DNA from: an uncultured Paracoccaceae bacterium
GTDB lineage: Bacteria; Pseudomonadota; Alphaproteobacteria; Rhodobacterales; Rhodobacteraceae
Direction: 5' to 3'
DNA length: 36,396 nucleotides
Assembly (NCBI GenBank): GCA_937944395.1
Contig: CALDYW010000159.1
Location: forward strand, 1 to 36,396
Notes under the pieces: model-generated
Databases searched by the model: none
Told to the model about the DNA's origin: nothing
The model's input: the letters and a program-made list of their open reading frames with translations, nothing else
Shown: positions 25,787 through 35,390 of the stretch, in pieces
How the letters are laid out: the number at the start of each line of letters is the position of its first letter
Position numbering within the stretch: position 1 is the first letter of the stretch
Program-made: the position numbers and the translations under genes

Positions 25787-28180
25787 TCAGAACCGCGTCG
25801 AGATCGTCAGGTCGAAGTTCTGTTCCTTGTCGTAAGGCTCCTTCATCAGCGGCGTCGAGAAATTGAACCGCAGCGGCCCGAGCGGCGTGTTCCAGAACAC
25901 CGAGACCCCCGCCGCCGCCCGCAGCCTGAGCGAATCGTCCACCCGCTGGTAGCCGGCGGTGTCGTCGAGGCCCCAGACCGACCCGATATCCACGAAGGCG
26001 CCGCCGGTGATGCCGTATTCCTCGGGGATGCCCAGCGGAAACTCGCTTTCGAACTTGAGCACCGCGAAGTAGTTGCCGCCCAGCGGGTCGTCGTTGCTGG
26101 CGCCGAGATCGCGCGGGCCGATGCCGCGCGGCTCGAAGCCGCGCATCTGCTGGCCGAAGAAGCGGTCGGTCACGCGGCTCGAGCCCTCGAACATCAACAG
26201 CGCCCCGCCCTCGAACACGGCGCGCAGCGTCACCTCCTCGTTGCGCACGCGGGTCTCGGCCATCGCCGTGATGTTCGACCGGATAAAGCGGTTGTCCCCG
26301 CCCAGACCCGCCAGATCCTGGCCGAACCGCAGCACGACGCCACCCCGCGGGCTGAGCCCGCCGATCCGGTTGTCGAAGGAGTAGTTCCAGCCGATCGAAC
26401 TGGTGAACCGGCTGCCCTGCTCGCGCTGCAGGATCGGCGAGGAGCCGTTGTTGTCGGGGTCGTCGTCGATGCCGTCCTCGGGGTCCTTGTCGATGAACCC
26501 GTCGTCCACGCCGAAGATCTCGTCGAAGCGGAAGGCGTAACTGGCCCCGAGGCGCGAGAACTGCCCCGCGGGGAAGTCGAACCCGAACCCGAGGTTGCCC
26601 GTGCGCGTGTCGAAGAACGAGAAGTCCTGCTTCGTCTCGCGCCACAGCAGGTTCAGGCGGAACCGCAGGTCGCGGTCGAGAAAGGCGGGTTCGACGAAGG
26701 TCAGCGAGGCGGTGCGGTTGGTCGTTCCGGTGTCGAGGTTGAACGACAGCGACTGGCCGCGGCCGAGGAAATTGGTCTCGGAGAAATTGAGCGCGAAGGC
26801 CACGCCCGAGGCGACCCCGTAGGAGAGGCCGAAGCCGAGCGATCCGGTCGGCTGTTCCTCGACGTTGACATCGACCACGACCTGGTCGGGGGACGAGCCC
26901 TCGCGGGCCTGCACGTCGGCGGTCGAGAAGAAGCCGAGGGCGCGGATGCGTTCGGCGCTCTCGCGGATCTCGCGGGGGTTGAACGGGTCGCCCTCGACCG
27001 TGCGGAACTGGCGGCGGACGACCTGGTCGAGGGTGGTCACGTTGCCTTCGATGTCGATGCGCTCGACGAAGATGCGCGGGCCGCGCACCACGGCGAACTC
27101 GATGTCGAGGGTCAGCAGGCGGTCGTTGCGCGTCACCCGCGGCTCCACCCGCACGAAGTCGAGCCCCTGGCGCAGCGCCAGCGTCTCGAGCCGGGCGATG
27201 GTGTTCTCGACGTCGAGCGGGTTGTAGACGCGCCCCGTGCGCACCCGCACCTCGCGCTCGTAGAGCTCGGGGTCGGCGCCCTCGACCTCGCTGGTGACCG
27301 AGATCTCGCCGAAGCGGAACTGCTGGCCCTCGCGCAGGGTGAAGGTGATCAGGAAGGCATCGCGCTGGCGCGTCAGCTCGGAACTGACCGACAGAACCTG
27401 GAAGTCGATGTAGCCGCGCGACAGGTAGAAGTCGCGCAGGAGCTGCTTGTCGAACTCGATCCGGTCGGCCACGAAGGTGTCGCGGCGGACGAACTGGCGC
27501 AGCAGGCCCGCCTGCTTGGTCGCCAGAACCTCGCGCAGGCGGCGGTCGCCGAAGGCGCGGTTGCCGACGAAGGACAACCGCTCGATCTCGATCACCCGGC
27601 CCTCGACGATCTCGAACACCAGATCCACGCGGTTCTCGCTGCGGCGGATGATCTTCGGGGTGACGGTCGCCGCAAGGCGCCCTTCCTGGGCATAGGCCTC
27701 GACGATCCGCGCAGCGTCCTGCTCGGCGACGGTCGGGCTGTAGATCCGGCGCGACTGCGACTGCACGATCGCGGCCAGCGCCTCGTCATTCAGCCGGCGA
27801 TTGCCCTCGAAGGCAACGACGTTGATCGTGGGAAACTCGGCCACCCGGATGATCAGCCGGTTGCCCTGGGGGATGAGTTCGACCGACTCGAACAGCCCCG
27901 AGCCCATCAGCCGCTGGAAGGCGGCATTCAGCTGGCCCGCCGTCACCGCCTCGCCCCGCGGAATCTGCGCATAGGACAGGACGGTGGCGGGCTCGATGCG
28001 CTGCAGGCCCTCGATCGACACGCTGTCGAAGCGGAAGGTCTGCGCTTCGAGACGATGCGGCAGGATCACGAGCACGAGCGCCAGCAGAAACCCGAGCGCC
28101 GCGAACGCCCCGGGCCGGACCGGCGACCGAGCCGGACGGCCCGCTGCGCGCATGCTTCCGCCGGTCGCCGCAAAAGCCAT
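25787..28180 (-). CDS. bamA: Outer membrane protein assembly factor BamA
   Basis: 797 aa; POTRA repeats (FRFDSVSIEGLQRIEPATVLSYAQIPRGEAV) and Omp85 barrel ending FNFSTPLMKEPYDKEQNFDLTISTRF. Confidence 0.97.
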   Translation of the reverse strand: MAFAATGGSMRAAGRPARSPVRPGAFAALGFLLALVLVILPHRLEAQTFRFDSVSIEGLQRIEPATVLSYAQIPRGEAVTAGQLNAAFQRLMGSGLFESVELIPQGNRLIIRVAEFPTINVVAFEGNRRLNDEALAAIVQSQSRRIYSPTVAEQDAARIVEAYAQEGRLAATVTPKIIRRSENRVDLVFEIVEGRVIEIERLSFVGNRAFGDRRLREVLATKQAGLLRQFVRRDTFVADRIEFDKQLLRDFYLSRGYIDFQVLSVSSELTRQRDAFLITFTLREGQQFRFGEISVTSEVEGADPELYEREVRVRTGRVYNPLDVENTIARLETLALRQGLDFVRVEPRVTRNDRLLTLDIEFAVVRGPRIFVERIDIEGNVTTLDQVVRRQFRTVEGDPFNPREIRESAERIRALGFFSTADVQAREGSSPDQVVVDVNVEEQPTGSLGFGLSYGVASGVAFALNFSETNFLGRGQSLSFNLDTGTTNRTASLTFVEPAFLDRDLRFRLNLLWRETKQDFSFFDTRTGNLGFGFDFPAGQFSRLGASYAFRFDEIFGVDDGFIDKDPEDGIDDDPDNNGSSPILQREQGSRFTSSIGWNYSFDNRIGGLSPRGGVVLRFGQDLAGLGGDNRFIRSNITAMAETRVRNEEVTLRAVFEGGALLMFEGSSRVTDRFFGQQMRGFEPRGIGPRDLGASNDDPLGGNYFAVLKFESEFPLGIPEEYGITGGAFVDIGSVWGLDDTAGYQRVDDSLRLRAAAGVSVFWNTPLGPLRFNFSTPLMKEPYDKEQNFDLTISTRF

Positions 28181-28214
28181 GGTCGCCCCCGTCCGGTTCT
28201 CGGTCTCTCACCGA

Positions 28215-28243
28215 TGCCTAGCCCGATCGGGGGGGCTTGTCAA
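28215..28243 (-). promoter_or_regulatory. Candidate bamA promoter with palindromic spacer
   Basis: Minus strand TTGACA (28238-28243), 17-bp spacer containing CCCGATCGGG, TAGGCA (28215-28220), about 35 bp before the bamA start. Confidence 0.4.
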
Positions 28244-28344
28244 AACGTCGGACCGCAGGGCGGTCGGTTTCGGCGCGGGCATCGGCGGGCATCGGCGCGC
28301 CCCCGCGTCCGCCGGCCGCCGCGGTCGGGTCCGGCGGGATCCGC

Positions 28345-28482
28345 TCAGCCGGTCAGGACACGGCCGAGCGCGGCGCCGGCGCCGAGGGCCACCGCCACGG
28401 TAGCGATGTAGAGCAGCCGGTCGCTGTTCAGCCCAAACAGCACCACCAGGCCGCGATAGCCGATGGTCAGGGTCTCGGTCAT
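28345..28482 (-). CDS. 45-aa putative membrane peptide between rseP and bamA
   Basis: MTETLTIGYRGLVVLFGLNSDRLLYIATVAVALGAGAALGRVLTG, preceded by AGGAGGGCGGGGCC-ATG (strong Shine-Dalgarno); absent from the ORF track (too short). Confidence 0.65.
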   Translation of the reverse strand: MTETLTIGYRGLVVLFGLNSDRLLYIATVAVALGAGAALGRVLTG

Positions 28483-28493
28483 GGCCCCGCCCT

Positions 28494-28535
28494 CCTTTCC
28501 GGCGCATCGGATAGCCTTTCCGGCGCATCGGATAG
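28494..28535. repeat. Perfect 21-bp tandem duplication in the 5' leader of the 45-aa ORF
   Basis: CCTTTCCGGCGCATCGGATAG at 28494-28514 and 28515-28535. Confidence 0.97.
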
Positions 28536-28587
28536 CGGCCGAATGTGGCCCAAGTTTGGCGCCGTCGCGCCGCAGCGGCGGAACCGC

Positions 28588-29928
28588 TCAGGGGCAGAAC
28601 AGATCGTTGGTCAGCGCGAAGACCATGAGCGCCAGGATGACCGCAAGCCCCGCCCCCATCAGCACGCGCATGGCGCGCTCGGGCGGCGGGCGGCCGGTCG
28701 TGGCCTCCCAGGCGTGGAACACCAGGTGCCCGCCGTCGAGGATCGGGATCGGAAACAGGTTCAGCAGCCCGACCGCGGTGGACAGGACCGCGACGAACCA
28801 GATGAAGCTCGCCAGACCCTGCCGGGCCATGTCGCCCGAGGTCTCGGCGATGCCGATCGGGCCGCGCAGGTTGCACGAGGAGATCGCCCCGGTGACCATG
28901 TGCCAGAGCCCCGAGATCGAGGCGCGGACGAGGAAGACCACCTGGTCGGCGGCCATGCCCACCGCCGCGACCGGCCCGGGCGTGCTGGTGGCGGGCTCGA
29001 ACGCCAGCGCCCCGGTCAGCCCGATCATCCAGCGCGTCTCGAAGCTGCCGTCGGCGCGCGGGAAGTCCACCCGCTTCGGCGCCAGCTCGAGCGTCATCGT
29101 GCGGCCGTCGCGCCAGACCTCGAGCGCGAGCGGCCGGCCCTCCGAGGCCACCACGATCTCCTGCAGCTCGCGGAAGGCGGTGACGGGCGTGCCGTCCACG
29201 GCCAGCACCAGATCGCCCGCCCGCAGCCCGGCATCGCTTGCCGCCGAACCGGGCGCGACGCTCTGCGCCAGCGGTGGGAAGGGCCAGGGCGCCTCGACGC
29301 GGGTCTCGCGCCCGTCGCGCCGGACGGTGAAGGTCACCACGGGCGCCGGCGGGATCTCGTCCATCACGGAGTAGAAGGTGGCGAAGTCCGGCGTCGGGCG
29401 CCCCTCGACGGCAAGGATCACGTCGCCCGGCCCGAGCCCCTGGCGCCCTTCGGGCAGCGCGGCCAGGCGGCCGACCGTCGGCGGCTCTATCGCCGTGCCC
29501 TGCCACATGAACACGCCGGCGAACACCACGATCGACAGCGCGAAGTTGAAGATCGGGCCGGCCGCGACCGTCGCCGCCCGCGCCCACAGCGGCGCGCCGT
29601 GGATCGTCTGGCGGCGGGCGTCGTCGGTCATCCGCGACAGCACGGCCTCGTCGCCGCGGGCGCTGGCGGCATCGGCGTCGCCGAGGAACTTCACGTAGCC
29701 GCCGAAGGGCAGCGCGGCGATCTGCCAGCGGGTTCCGTGCCGGTCGGTGCGGCTCCACAGCACGGGTCCGAAGCCGATCGAGAACACTTCCGAGCGGATG
29801 CCCGACCAGCGCGCCACGATGTAGTGGCCGAATTCGTGCACCGCGACGATGATCGACAGCGCCACCACGAAGGCCGCGAGGGTGAGCGCGAGGTTGCCGA
29901 ACGAGGGAATCAGTCCGATCGGATCCAA
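28588..29928 (-). CDS. rseP: RIP metalloprotease RseP
   Basis: VAVHEFGHYIVARWSGIRSEVFSIGFGP HExxH site; PDZ-like region; NLFPIPILDGGHLVFHAWE. Confidence 0.97.
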   Translation of the reverse strand: MDPIGLIPSFGNLALTLAAFVVALSIIVAVHEFGHYIVARWSGIRSEVFSIGFGPVLWSRTDRHGTRWQIAALPFGGYVKFLGDADAASARGDEAVLSRMTDDARRQTIHGAPLWARAATVAAGPIFNFALSIVVFAGVFMWQGTAIEPPTVGRLAALPEGRQGLGPGDVILAVEGRPTPDFATFYSVMDEIPPAPVVTFTVRRDGRETRVEAPWPFPPLAQSVAPGSAASDAGLRAGDLVLAVDGTPVTAFRELQEIVVASEGRPLALEVWRDGRTMTLELAPKRVDFPRADGSFETRWMIGLTGALAFEPATSTPGPVAAVGMAADQVVFLVRASISGLWHMVTGAISSCNLRGPIGIAETSGDMARQGLASFIWFVAVLSTAVGLLNLFPIPILDGGHLVFHAWEATTGRPPPERAMRVLMGAGLAVILALMVFALTNDLFCP

Positions 29929-29931
29929 GGC

Positions 29932-31116
29932 TCAGTCCTTCCCGCCGCGCACCGCGATCACGTCCTGCGCGACCTGGCGCGCCAGATGGTCCATTGCCTG
30001 CACCATATCAAGGCTCTCGGGGGCATTTCCGAGACCCGGGTCGGCCGAAAGCCGGGCAAGCGCGGCTTCGACCACGACCGCCATCTCGGTGAACGGGATG
30101 CGGCCGGCGATGAAGGCGTCGAGCGCGGCCTCCTTCGCGGCGTTGAACGCCGCCCCGGCGAGGCCGCGGATCCGCATGACCTCGCGCGCGAGCCCGAGCG
30201 CCGGGTAGCGCGCCGGGTCCGGAGCGCGGAAGGTCAGGCTGCCGATCGCGGCAAGGTCGAGCCGCGCCACCGGCAGGTCGGCGCGGGCGGGCCAGTTCAG
30301 CGCATAGCCGATGGAATGGCGCATGTCGGGCGGCCCGAGATGGGCCATCAGCGCCCCGTCGCGGAAGCCGACCAGCGCATGCACCAGGCTCTCGGGGTGG
30401 ATCACCGCCTCGATCCGGTCGGGCTCGATCCCGAAGTATTCCCTGGTTTCGATGAGCTCCATGGACTTGTTGAACATCGAGGCGGAGTCGATGGTGATTC
30501 TCTGCCCCATCGACCAGTTCGGATGGGTCGAGGCTTCGGCCAGCGTGGCCGCAGCCAGCCGCTCGAGCGGCCAGTCGCGGAAGGCGCCGCCGCTGGCGGT
30601 GATGATCACCCGCTCGACCGCGGCGATGTCCTCGCCCGCAAGCGCCTGGAAGATCGCCGAATGTTCGCTGTCCACCGGCAGGATGCGGGCACCGTGGCGC
30701 GCCGCCTCGGCCAGAAGCAGCGGGCCGGCGGTGACGAGCGATTCCTTGTTCGCCAGCGCGAGCGTGGTGCCGTGGCGCAGCGCGCGCAGCCCCGGCGCAA
30801 GCCCGGCCGCGCCCACGATCGCCGACATGATCCAGTCGGCCGGGCGGTCGGCGGCCTCGACCAGCGCCGCGGGCCCCGCCGCCGCCTCGATCCCGCTGCC
30901 GGCCAGCGCCTCGCGCAGGGCCGGCAGGCAGTCGTCATGGGCGGTCACCGCGAGCTCCGCCCGCAGCGCGCGCGCCTGCGCGGCCAGCCGCGCCACGTTG
31001 CGCCCGCCGGTCAGGGCGACGGTGCGGAAGGCCTCGGGCCCGCCGGCCGCGAGGAGCAGATCGACCGTGCTGCAGCCGATCGAGCCGGTCGCGCCGAAGA
31101 TCGTCACGCGCCGCAT
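29932..31116 (-). CDS. dxr: 1-deoxy-D-xylulose-5-phosphate reductoisomerase
   Basis: MRRVTIFGATGSIGCSTVDLLL; ALANKESLVTAGPLL; PVDSEHSAIFQAL; ITASGGAFRDWPLE. Confidence 0.97.
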   Translation of the reverse strand: MRRVTIFGATGSIGCSTVDLLLAAGGPEAFRTVALTGGRNVARLAAQARALRAELAVTAHDDCLPALREALAGSGIEAAAGPAALVEAADRPADWIMSAIVGAAGLAPGLRALRHGTTLALANKESLVTAGPLLLAEAARHGARILPVDSEHSAIFQALAGEDIAAVERVIITASGGAFRDWPLERLAAATLAEASTHPNWSMGQRITIDSASMFNKSMELIETREYFGIEPDRIEAVIHPESLVHALVGFRDGALMAHLGPPDMRHSIGYALNWPARADLPVARLDLAAIGSLTFRAPDPARYPALGLAREVMRIRGLAGAAFNAAKEAALDAFIAGRIPFTEMAVVVEAALARLSADPGLGNAPESLDMVQAMDHLARQVAQDVIAVRGGKD

Positions 31117-31916
31117 CAGCCGGCACTCCCCGGCGGGAAGTCGCTGACCGCCTCGACCAGCAGCAGGAACACCGAAGCGCCGAGCATGCCGTCGAAGCGG
31201 TCCATCAGGCCGCCGTGACCCGGGATGAGGGCGGAGGCGTCCTTGACCCCCATATGCCGCTTCATCGCGCTTTCGCCGATGTCGCCGGCCTGCGCGGCCA
31301 TCGACATCAGCACCGAGACGGCGATCAGCCCGAGGCCGGCGCCGGTGGCGGCCAGGAACGCCCAGCCGACGGCGGCGGCGCCCGCCCAGCCGGCGACGGT
31401 TCCCGCCCAGGTTTTCTTCGGGCTGACGCGCGGCCAGAACTTCGGCCCGCCGATCAGCCGGCCGGCGAAGTAGCCGCCCACATCGGTGACGATCACCACC
31501 GCGGCCAGCCAGAGCGTCCAGATCATCCCGTAGTCGCCCCGCTGGTGGTGGAAGCCGCAGGCCGCCAGCGCGATCAGCGCCGCGCCGGCCGCGAACAGCG
31601 CCCGGTTCCGGCGCAGCAGCACAAGCCCCGCGAGCGCGGGAAGCGCGAGAAGCGGCAGCCCCCAGGGCAGCGACGCCAGGCCCGCCGCAAGCACCGCCGC
31701 CGCGTTTCCGCCGGCCAGCGCACCGGCGCGGAACAGCGGGCAGGTCGGATCGAGCATCCGGGTCAGCTCCCAGGCCATCACGCCGGCCGCGGCCGCAGCG
31801 AAGCCAAGGAACGGCAGGCCGCCGGCCCAGAGCGCCGCGATCGCCAGGGCGGCGATGACGGCACTCGACACCATCCTCTGCGCGAGGTCGGGAAACCTGC
31901 CCGCCGGGGCGCTCAT
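31116..31916 (-). CDS. cdsA: Phosphatidate cytidylyltransferase
   Basis: Multi-TM protein from MSAPAGRFPDLAQRMVSSAV; signature SPKKTWAGTVAGWAGAAAVG...KRHMGVKDASALIPGHGGLMDRFDGML. Confidence 0.95.
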   Translation of the reverse strand: MSAPAGRFPDLAQRMVSSAVIAALAIAALWAGGLPFLGFAAAAAGVMAWELTRMLDPTCPLFRAGALAGGNAAAVLAAGLASLPWGLPLLALPALAGLVLLRRNRALFAAGAALIALAACGFHHQRGDYGMIWTLWLAAVVIVTDVGGYFAGRLIGGPKFWPRVSPKKTWAGTVAGWAGAAAVGWAFLAATGAGLGLIAVSVLMSMAAQAGDIGESAMKRHMGVKDASALIPGHGGLMDRFDGMLGASVFLLLVEAVSDFPPGSAG

Positions 31917-31920
31917 CCGG

Positions 31921-32697
31921 TCACGGGGTTCCCGGCGAGGCCGCGGCCGCGGCAACCGGAACCGCGCGCGCGTCCGACCCGGCGACCGCGCCGAACCGCC
32001 GGTCGCGTCGGGCGAACCGGGCGAGGATACCCGCCATCTCGCCCGGGGTGAAGTCGGGCCAGAGCGTCGGCGTGAACTCGTATTCGGCATAGGCCGACTG
32101 CCACAGCAGGTAGTTCGATATGCGCGTCTCGCCGCTGGTGCGGATCACGAGGTCGGGGTCGGGCAGCGCGGCGGTGTCGAGCGCGGCGGACAGGTCGTCC
32201 TCGGTGATCGCGGCGGGATCGAGGCAGCCCTCGGCCGCGCGCGCCGCCAGCGCCCGCGCCGCACGGACGATCTCGTTGCGCCCGCCGTAGTTGATGGCAA
32301 CCGTCAGGTGCAGCCGGTCGTTGCCGGCCGTCTTGGCCTCGATCCAGGCCATCAGCCGCTGCAGCCTGCGGTCGAGCCGCGTCCGGTCGCCGATGAAGCG
32401 CAGGCAGACGCCCTCGGCCGACAGCCGCTTGGCCTCGGAGCGGATGTAGGAGGAGAAGATCGTCATCAGCCCGATCACCTCCTCGGTCGAGCGCTTCCAG
32501 TTCTCGGTCGAGAAGGCATAGAGCGTCAGATGCGTGACCCCGAGACCGGGGCAGCACTCGACGATCTCGCGCACCCGCTCGGCGCCGCGGCGGTGGCCGA
32601 CCAGGCGCGGCCAGCCGCGCAGCGTCGCCCAGCGGCCGTTGCCGTCCATGATGATGGCGACATGCAGGGAAGGATCGGTTCTGCTCTGTTCGGCCAT
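31921..32697 (-). CDS. uppS: Isoprenyl transferase (undecaprenyl diphosphate synthase)
   Basis: HVAIIMDGNGRWATLRGWPRLVGHRRGAERVREIV; TLYAFSTENWKRSTEEV; RTSGETRISNYLLWQSAYAEYEFTPTLWPDF. Confidence 0.97.
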   Translation of the reverse strand: MAEQSRTDPSLHVAIIMDGNGRWATLRGWPRLVGHRRGAERVREIVECCPGLGVTHLTLYAFSTENWKRSTEEVIGLMTIFSSYIRSEAKRLSAEGVCLRFIGDRTRLDRRLQRLMAWIEAKTAGNDRLHLTVAINYGGRNEIVRAARALAARAAEGCLDPAAITEDDLSAALDTAALPDPDLVIRTSGETRISNYLLWQSAYAEYEFTPTLWPDFTPGEMAGILARFARRDRRFGAVAGSDARAVPVAAAAASPGTP

Positions 32698-32726
32698 CCG
32701 GCCCCCATCCCCCGGCGCAAGCCGCC

Positions 32727-33293
32727 TCAAACCTGCATGATTTCGGCCTGCTTGGCCTCGAGCGCCTTGTCGATCTGGGCGATGGCCCGGTCGGTCAGCT
32801 CCTGGATCGCGTCCTGCCAGAACTTCTGGTCGTCGTCGCTCATGCCCTTGGCATGGGCCTTCTTCACCTGGTCCATGCCGTCGCGGCGGACGTTGCGCAC
32901 CGCCACGCGGGCGTGTTCGGCATATTGGGCGGCCACCCGGGTCAGCTCGCGCCGGCGCTCCTCGTTGAGTTCCGGGATCGGCAGGCGGATGATCGGCCCG
33001 TCCACCACCGGGTTGATGCCGAGGCCCGAATCGCGGATCGCCTTCTCCACCTTCGAGACCATCGAGCGGTCCCAGACATTGATCGTGACCATGCGCGGCT
33101 CGGGCACGTTGATCGTGCCGAGCTGGTTGATGGGCGTCATCTGCCCGTAGGCCTCGACCTGGAGCGGCTCGAGCATGCTGGCCGAGGCGCGCCCGGTGCG
33201 CAGGCTCGCGAATTCCTGGCGCAGCGCGGCCATGGCCCCGTCCATTCGCCGCTCCAGCGCATCGAGGTCGATCTCGATCTCGTCGCCCTTCAT
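32727..33293 (-). CDS. frr: Ribosome recycling factor
   Basis: [68 protein letters not shown]. Confidence 0.97.
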   Translation of the reverse strand: MKGDEIEIDLDALERRMDGAMAALRQEFASLRTGRASASMLEPLQVEAYGQMTPINQLGTINVPEPRMVTINVWDRSMVSKVEKAIRDSGLGINPVVDGPIIRLPIPELNEERRRELTRVAAQYAEHARVAVRNVRRDGMDQVKKAHAKGMSDDDQKFWQDAIQELTDRAIAQIDKALEAKQAEIMQV

Positions 33294-33393
33294 GCCCCTG
33301 CCCCTGCCGTCCCGCAGATCGGGTTTCCCGCCCGGTTTGCCGTCTATACCCCTTCGCGCCGGTCCTGCCTAGCGCTTCGCGACGCGCCCGGCT

Positions 33394-34200
33394 TCAGCCG
33401 GCTACCATGGTGTAGGTGCCCCGCCCCGCCAGGATGCCGCGGAACCCGCCGGGCTCGTCCAGCGAGAACACGATGATCGGCAGGCCGTTGTCGCGGGCCA
33501 GCGCGATCGCGCTGGCGTCCATCACCTTGAGGTTGCGCACCAGCACCTCGTCGTAGCTCACCCGGTCGAAGCGCCGGGCATCGGGATGCTTCAGCGGATC
33601 GCGGTCATAGACGCCGTCCACCTTGGTGCCCTTGAAGATCGCCTGGCAGGCCATCTCCGAGGCCCGCAGCGTCGCCGCGGTGTCGGTGGTGAAGTAGGGA
33701 TTGCCGGTGCCGGCCGCGAAGATGCAGACGCGCCCCTTCTCGAGGTGGCGCACCGCACGGCGGCGGATGTAGGGTTCGCACACCTGGTCCATCGGGATCG
33801 CGCTGATCACCCGGGTGAACACGCCGATCCCCTCGAGCGCCGACTGCATCGCCAGCGCGTTCATCACGGTCGCCAGCATGCCCATGTAGTCGGCGGTGGT
33901 CCGCTCCATCCCCTGGGCCGACAGCTGCAGCCCGCGGAAGATGTTGCCGCCGCCGATCACCATGCAGATCTCGACGCCGAGTTCGCGCACCGACTTCACC
34001 TCCTCGGCGATGCGCAGCACCGTCGGCGGATGCAGGCCGTACCCCTGCGGGCCCATCAGAGCCTCGCCGGAGATCTTGAGCAGGACCCGGCGGTAGAGCG
34101 GTTGCGCCGGTGGCGCGGCGCGCGCGGCGCCGGTCGCATCGGACGGCGGCGGGGCACCGATCGGCGGCGGGGCGGTGTCAGGCCTCACGGTCTCGCTCAT
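33394..34200 (-). CDS. pyrH: UMP kinase
   Basis: [66 protein letters not shown]. Pro/Ala-rich N-terminal extension. Confidence 0.96.
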   Translation of the reverse strand: MSETVRPDTAPPPIGAPPPSDATGAARAAPPAQPLYRRVLLKISGEALMGPQGYGLHPPTVLRIAEEVKSVRELGVEICMVIGGGNIFRGLQLSAQGMERTTADYMGMLATVMNALAMQSALEGIGVFTRVISAIPMDQVCEPYIRRRAVRHLEKGRVCIFAAGTGNPYFTTDTAATLRASEMACQAIFKGTKVDGVYDRDPLKHPDARRFDRVSYDEVLVRNLKVMDASAIALARDNGLPIIVFSLDEPGGFRGILAGRGTYTMVAG

Positions 34201-34235
34201 CGCCCCCTCGCCCGGTTCCTTGACGCGGCGGCAAA

Positions 34236-35213
34236 ATGCGGGAAAACCGGCGGCCGTTCAACCACCCCTGCCGGCCGTCCGCGACCTGCGGCGCGGCCGG
34301 CCCGGAAAGGCCCCCGCCGTCCCTGGACCCGATCGCCCGCATCCCGTCCGACCGCCCGGTGCTCATCGCCGGGCCGACCGGTTCCGGCAAGTCGGCGCTG
34401 GCGCTGGCGATCGCGCGGAGGTCGGGCGGGGTCGTGGTCAACGCCGATGCGCTGCAGGTGTTCGACGCCTGGCCGATCCTGACCGCGCAGCCCTCGCCCG
34501 CCGAGCGCGCCGGGGTGCCCCACGCCCTCTACGGGCATCTGCCGCATGACGCGGCCTTCTCGGTCGGCGACTGGCTGCGCGCCGTCGCGCCGCTGCTCGG
34601 CGGCCCGCTGCGCCCGGTGATCGTCGGGGGCACCGGGCTCTACCTGTCGGCACTGACCGAGGGCCTGGCCGAGATTCCGCCGGTTCCGCCCTTCTGGCGG
34701 GCCGAGGCGGAGGCGCGCCTGCGCACGCTCGGGACCGCCGCGCTTGCGGCCGAGCTCGACCCGGCAACGCGGGCGCGCATCGACCCGGCCAACCCCGCAA
34801 GGGTCCGCCGCGCCTGGGAGGTGCTGCACGCGACCGGCCGGGGCCTCGCCGACTGGCAGGCGGAAAGGCCCGCCCCGCTGCTTCCGCTCGCGCGCGCCGA
34901 GGCGATTCTGCTCGATGCACCGAAGGCGTGGCTCTCGCCGCGACTCGCGCGCCGCTTCGCGGCGATGCTGTCGGCCGGGGCACTCGACGAGGCGCGGGCC
35001 GAATCCGCGCGCTGGAACCCGGCGTTGCAATCCGCGCGGGCGATCGGGGCAGCCGAGCTGATCGCCCACCTCGAGGGCCGGCTCGCGCTCGACGCGGCCG
35101 AGGCGGCTGCCGTCACCCGGACGGTGCAGTATGCCAAGCGCCAGCGCACCTGGTTTGCGGCGCGGATGCGGCACTGGACGCGGCTGCCTGCGGCCGACCT
35201 TCCGCGCCTGTGA
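34236..35213 (+). CDS. miaA: tRNA dimethylallyltransferase
   Basis: [70 protein letters not shown]-terminal [17 protein letters not shown]. Start uncertain. Confidence 0.94.
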   Translation: MRENRRPFNHPCRPSATCGAAGPERPPPSLDPIARIPSDRPVLIAGPTGSGKSALALAIARRSGGVVVNADALQVFDAWPILTAQPSPAERAGVPHALYGHLPHDAAFSVGDWLRAVAPLLGGPLRPVIVGGTGLYLSALTEGLAEIPPVPPFWRAEAEARLRTLGTAALAAELDPATRARIDPANPARVRRAWEVLHATGRGLADWQAERPAPLLPLARAEAILLDAPKAWLSPRLARRFAAMLSAGALDEARAESARWNPALQSARAIGAAELIAHLEGRLALDAAEAAAVTRTVQYAKRQRTWFAARMRHWTRLPAADLPRL

Positions 35214-35390
35214 CGGCGCCGCCGTCCGCCGGGGTGGCGCGGCGCCCGTCGGAGCGCCTGCGCCTGCGCCCTGGTCGGTGCGCGCCCGACCGGTCGCGGT
35301 CGCGCGATGCGGCCGATCACGTTTCCGTTTGCCGCGCGGCACGGCTTCTGGCAGGGTCGCGGCGGTTCTTGCGAGCGACGGCGGCGAGCC

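Noticed and set aside
25709-28411. 900-aa plus-strand ORF antisense to bamA
   Set aside because: BamA is clear on the minus strand; the ORF has low-complexity composition and no domain.
28237-31218. 993-aa plus-strand ORF antisense to rseP/dxr
   Set aside because: Shadow ORF opposite RseP and DXR.
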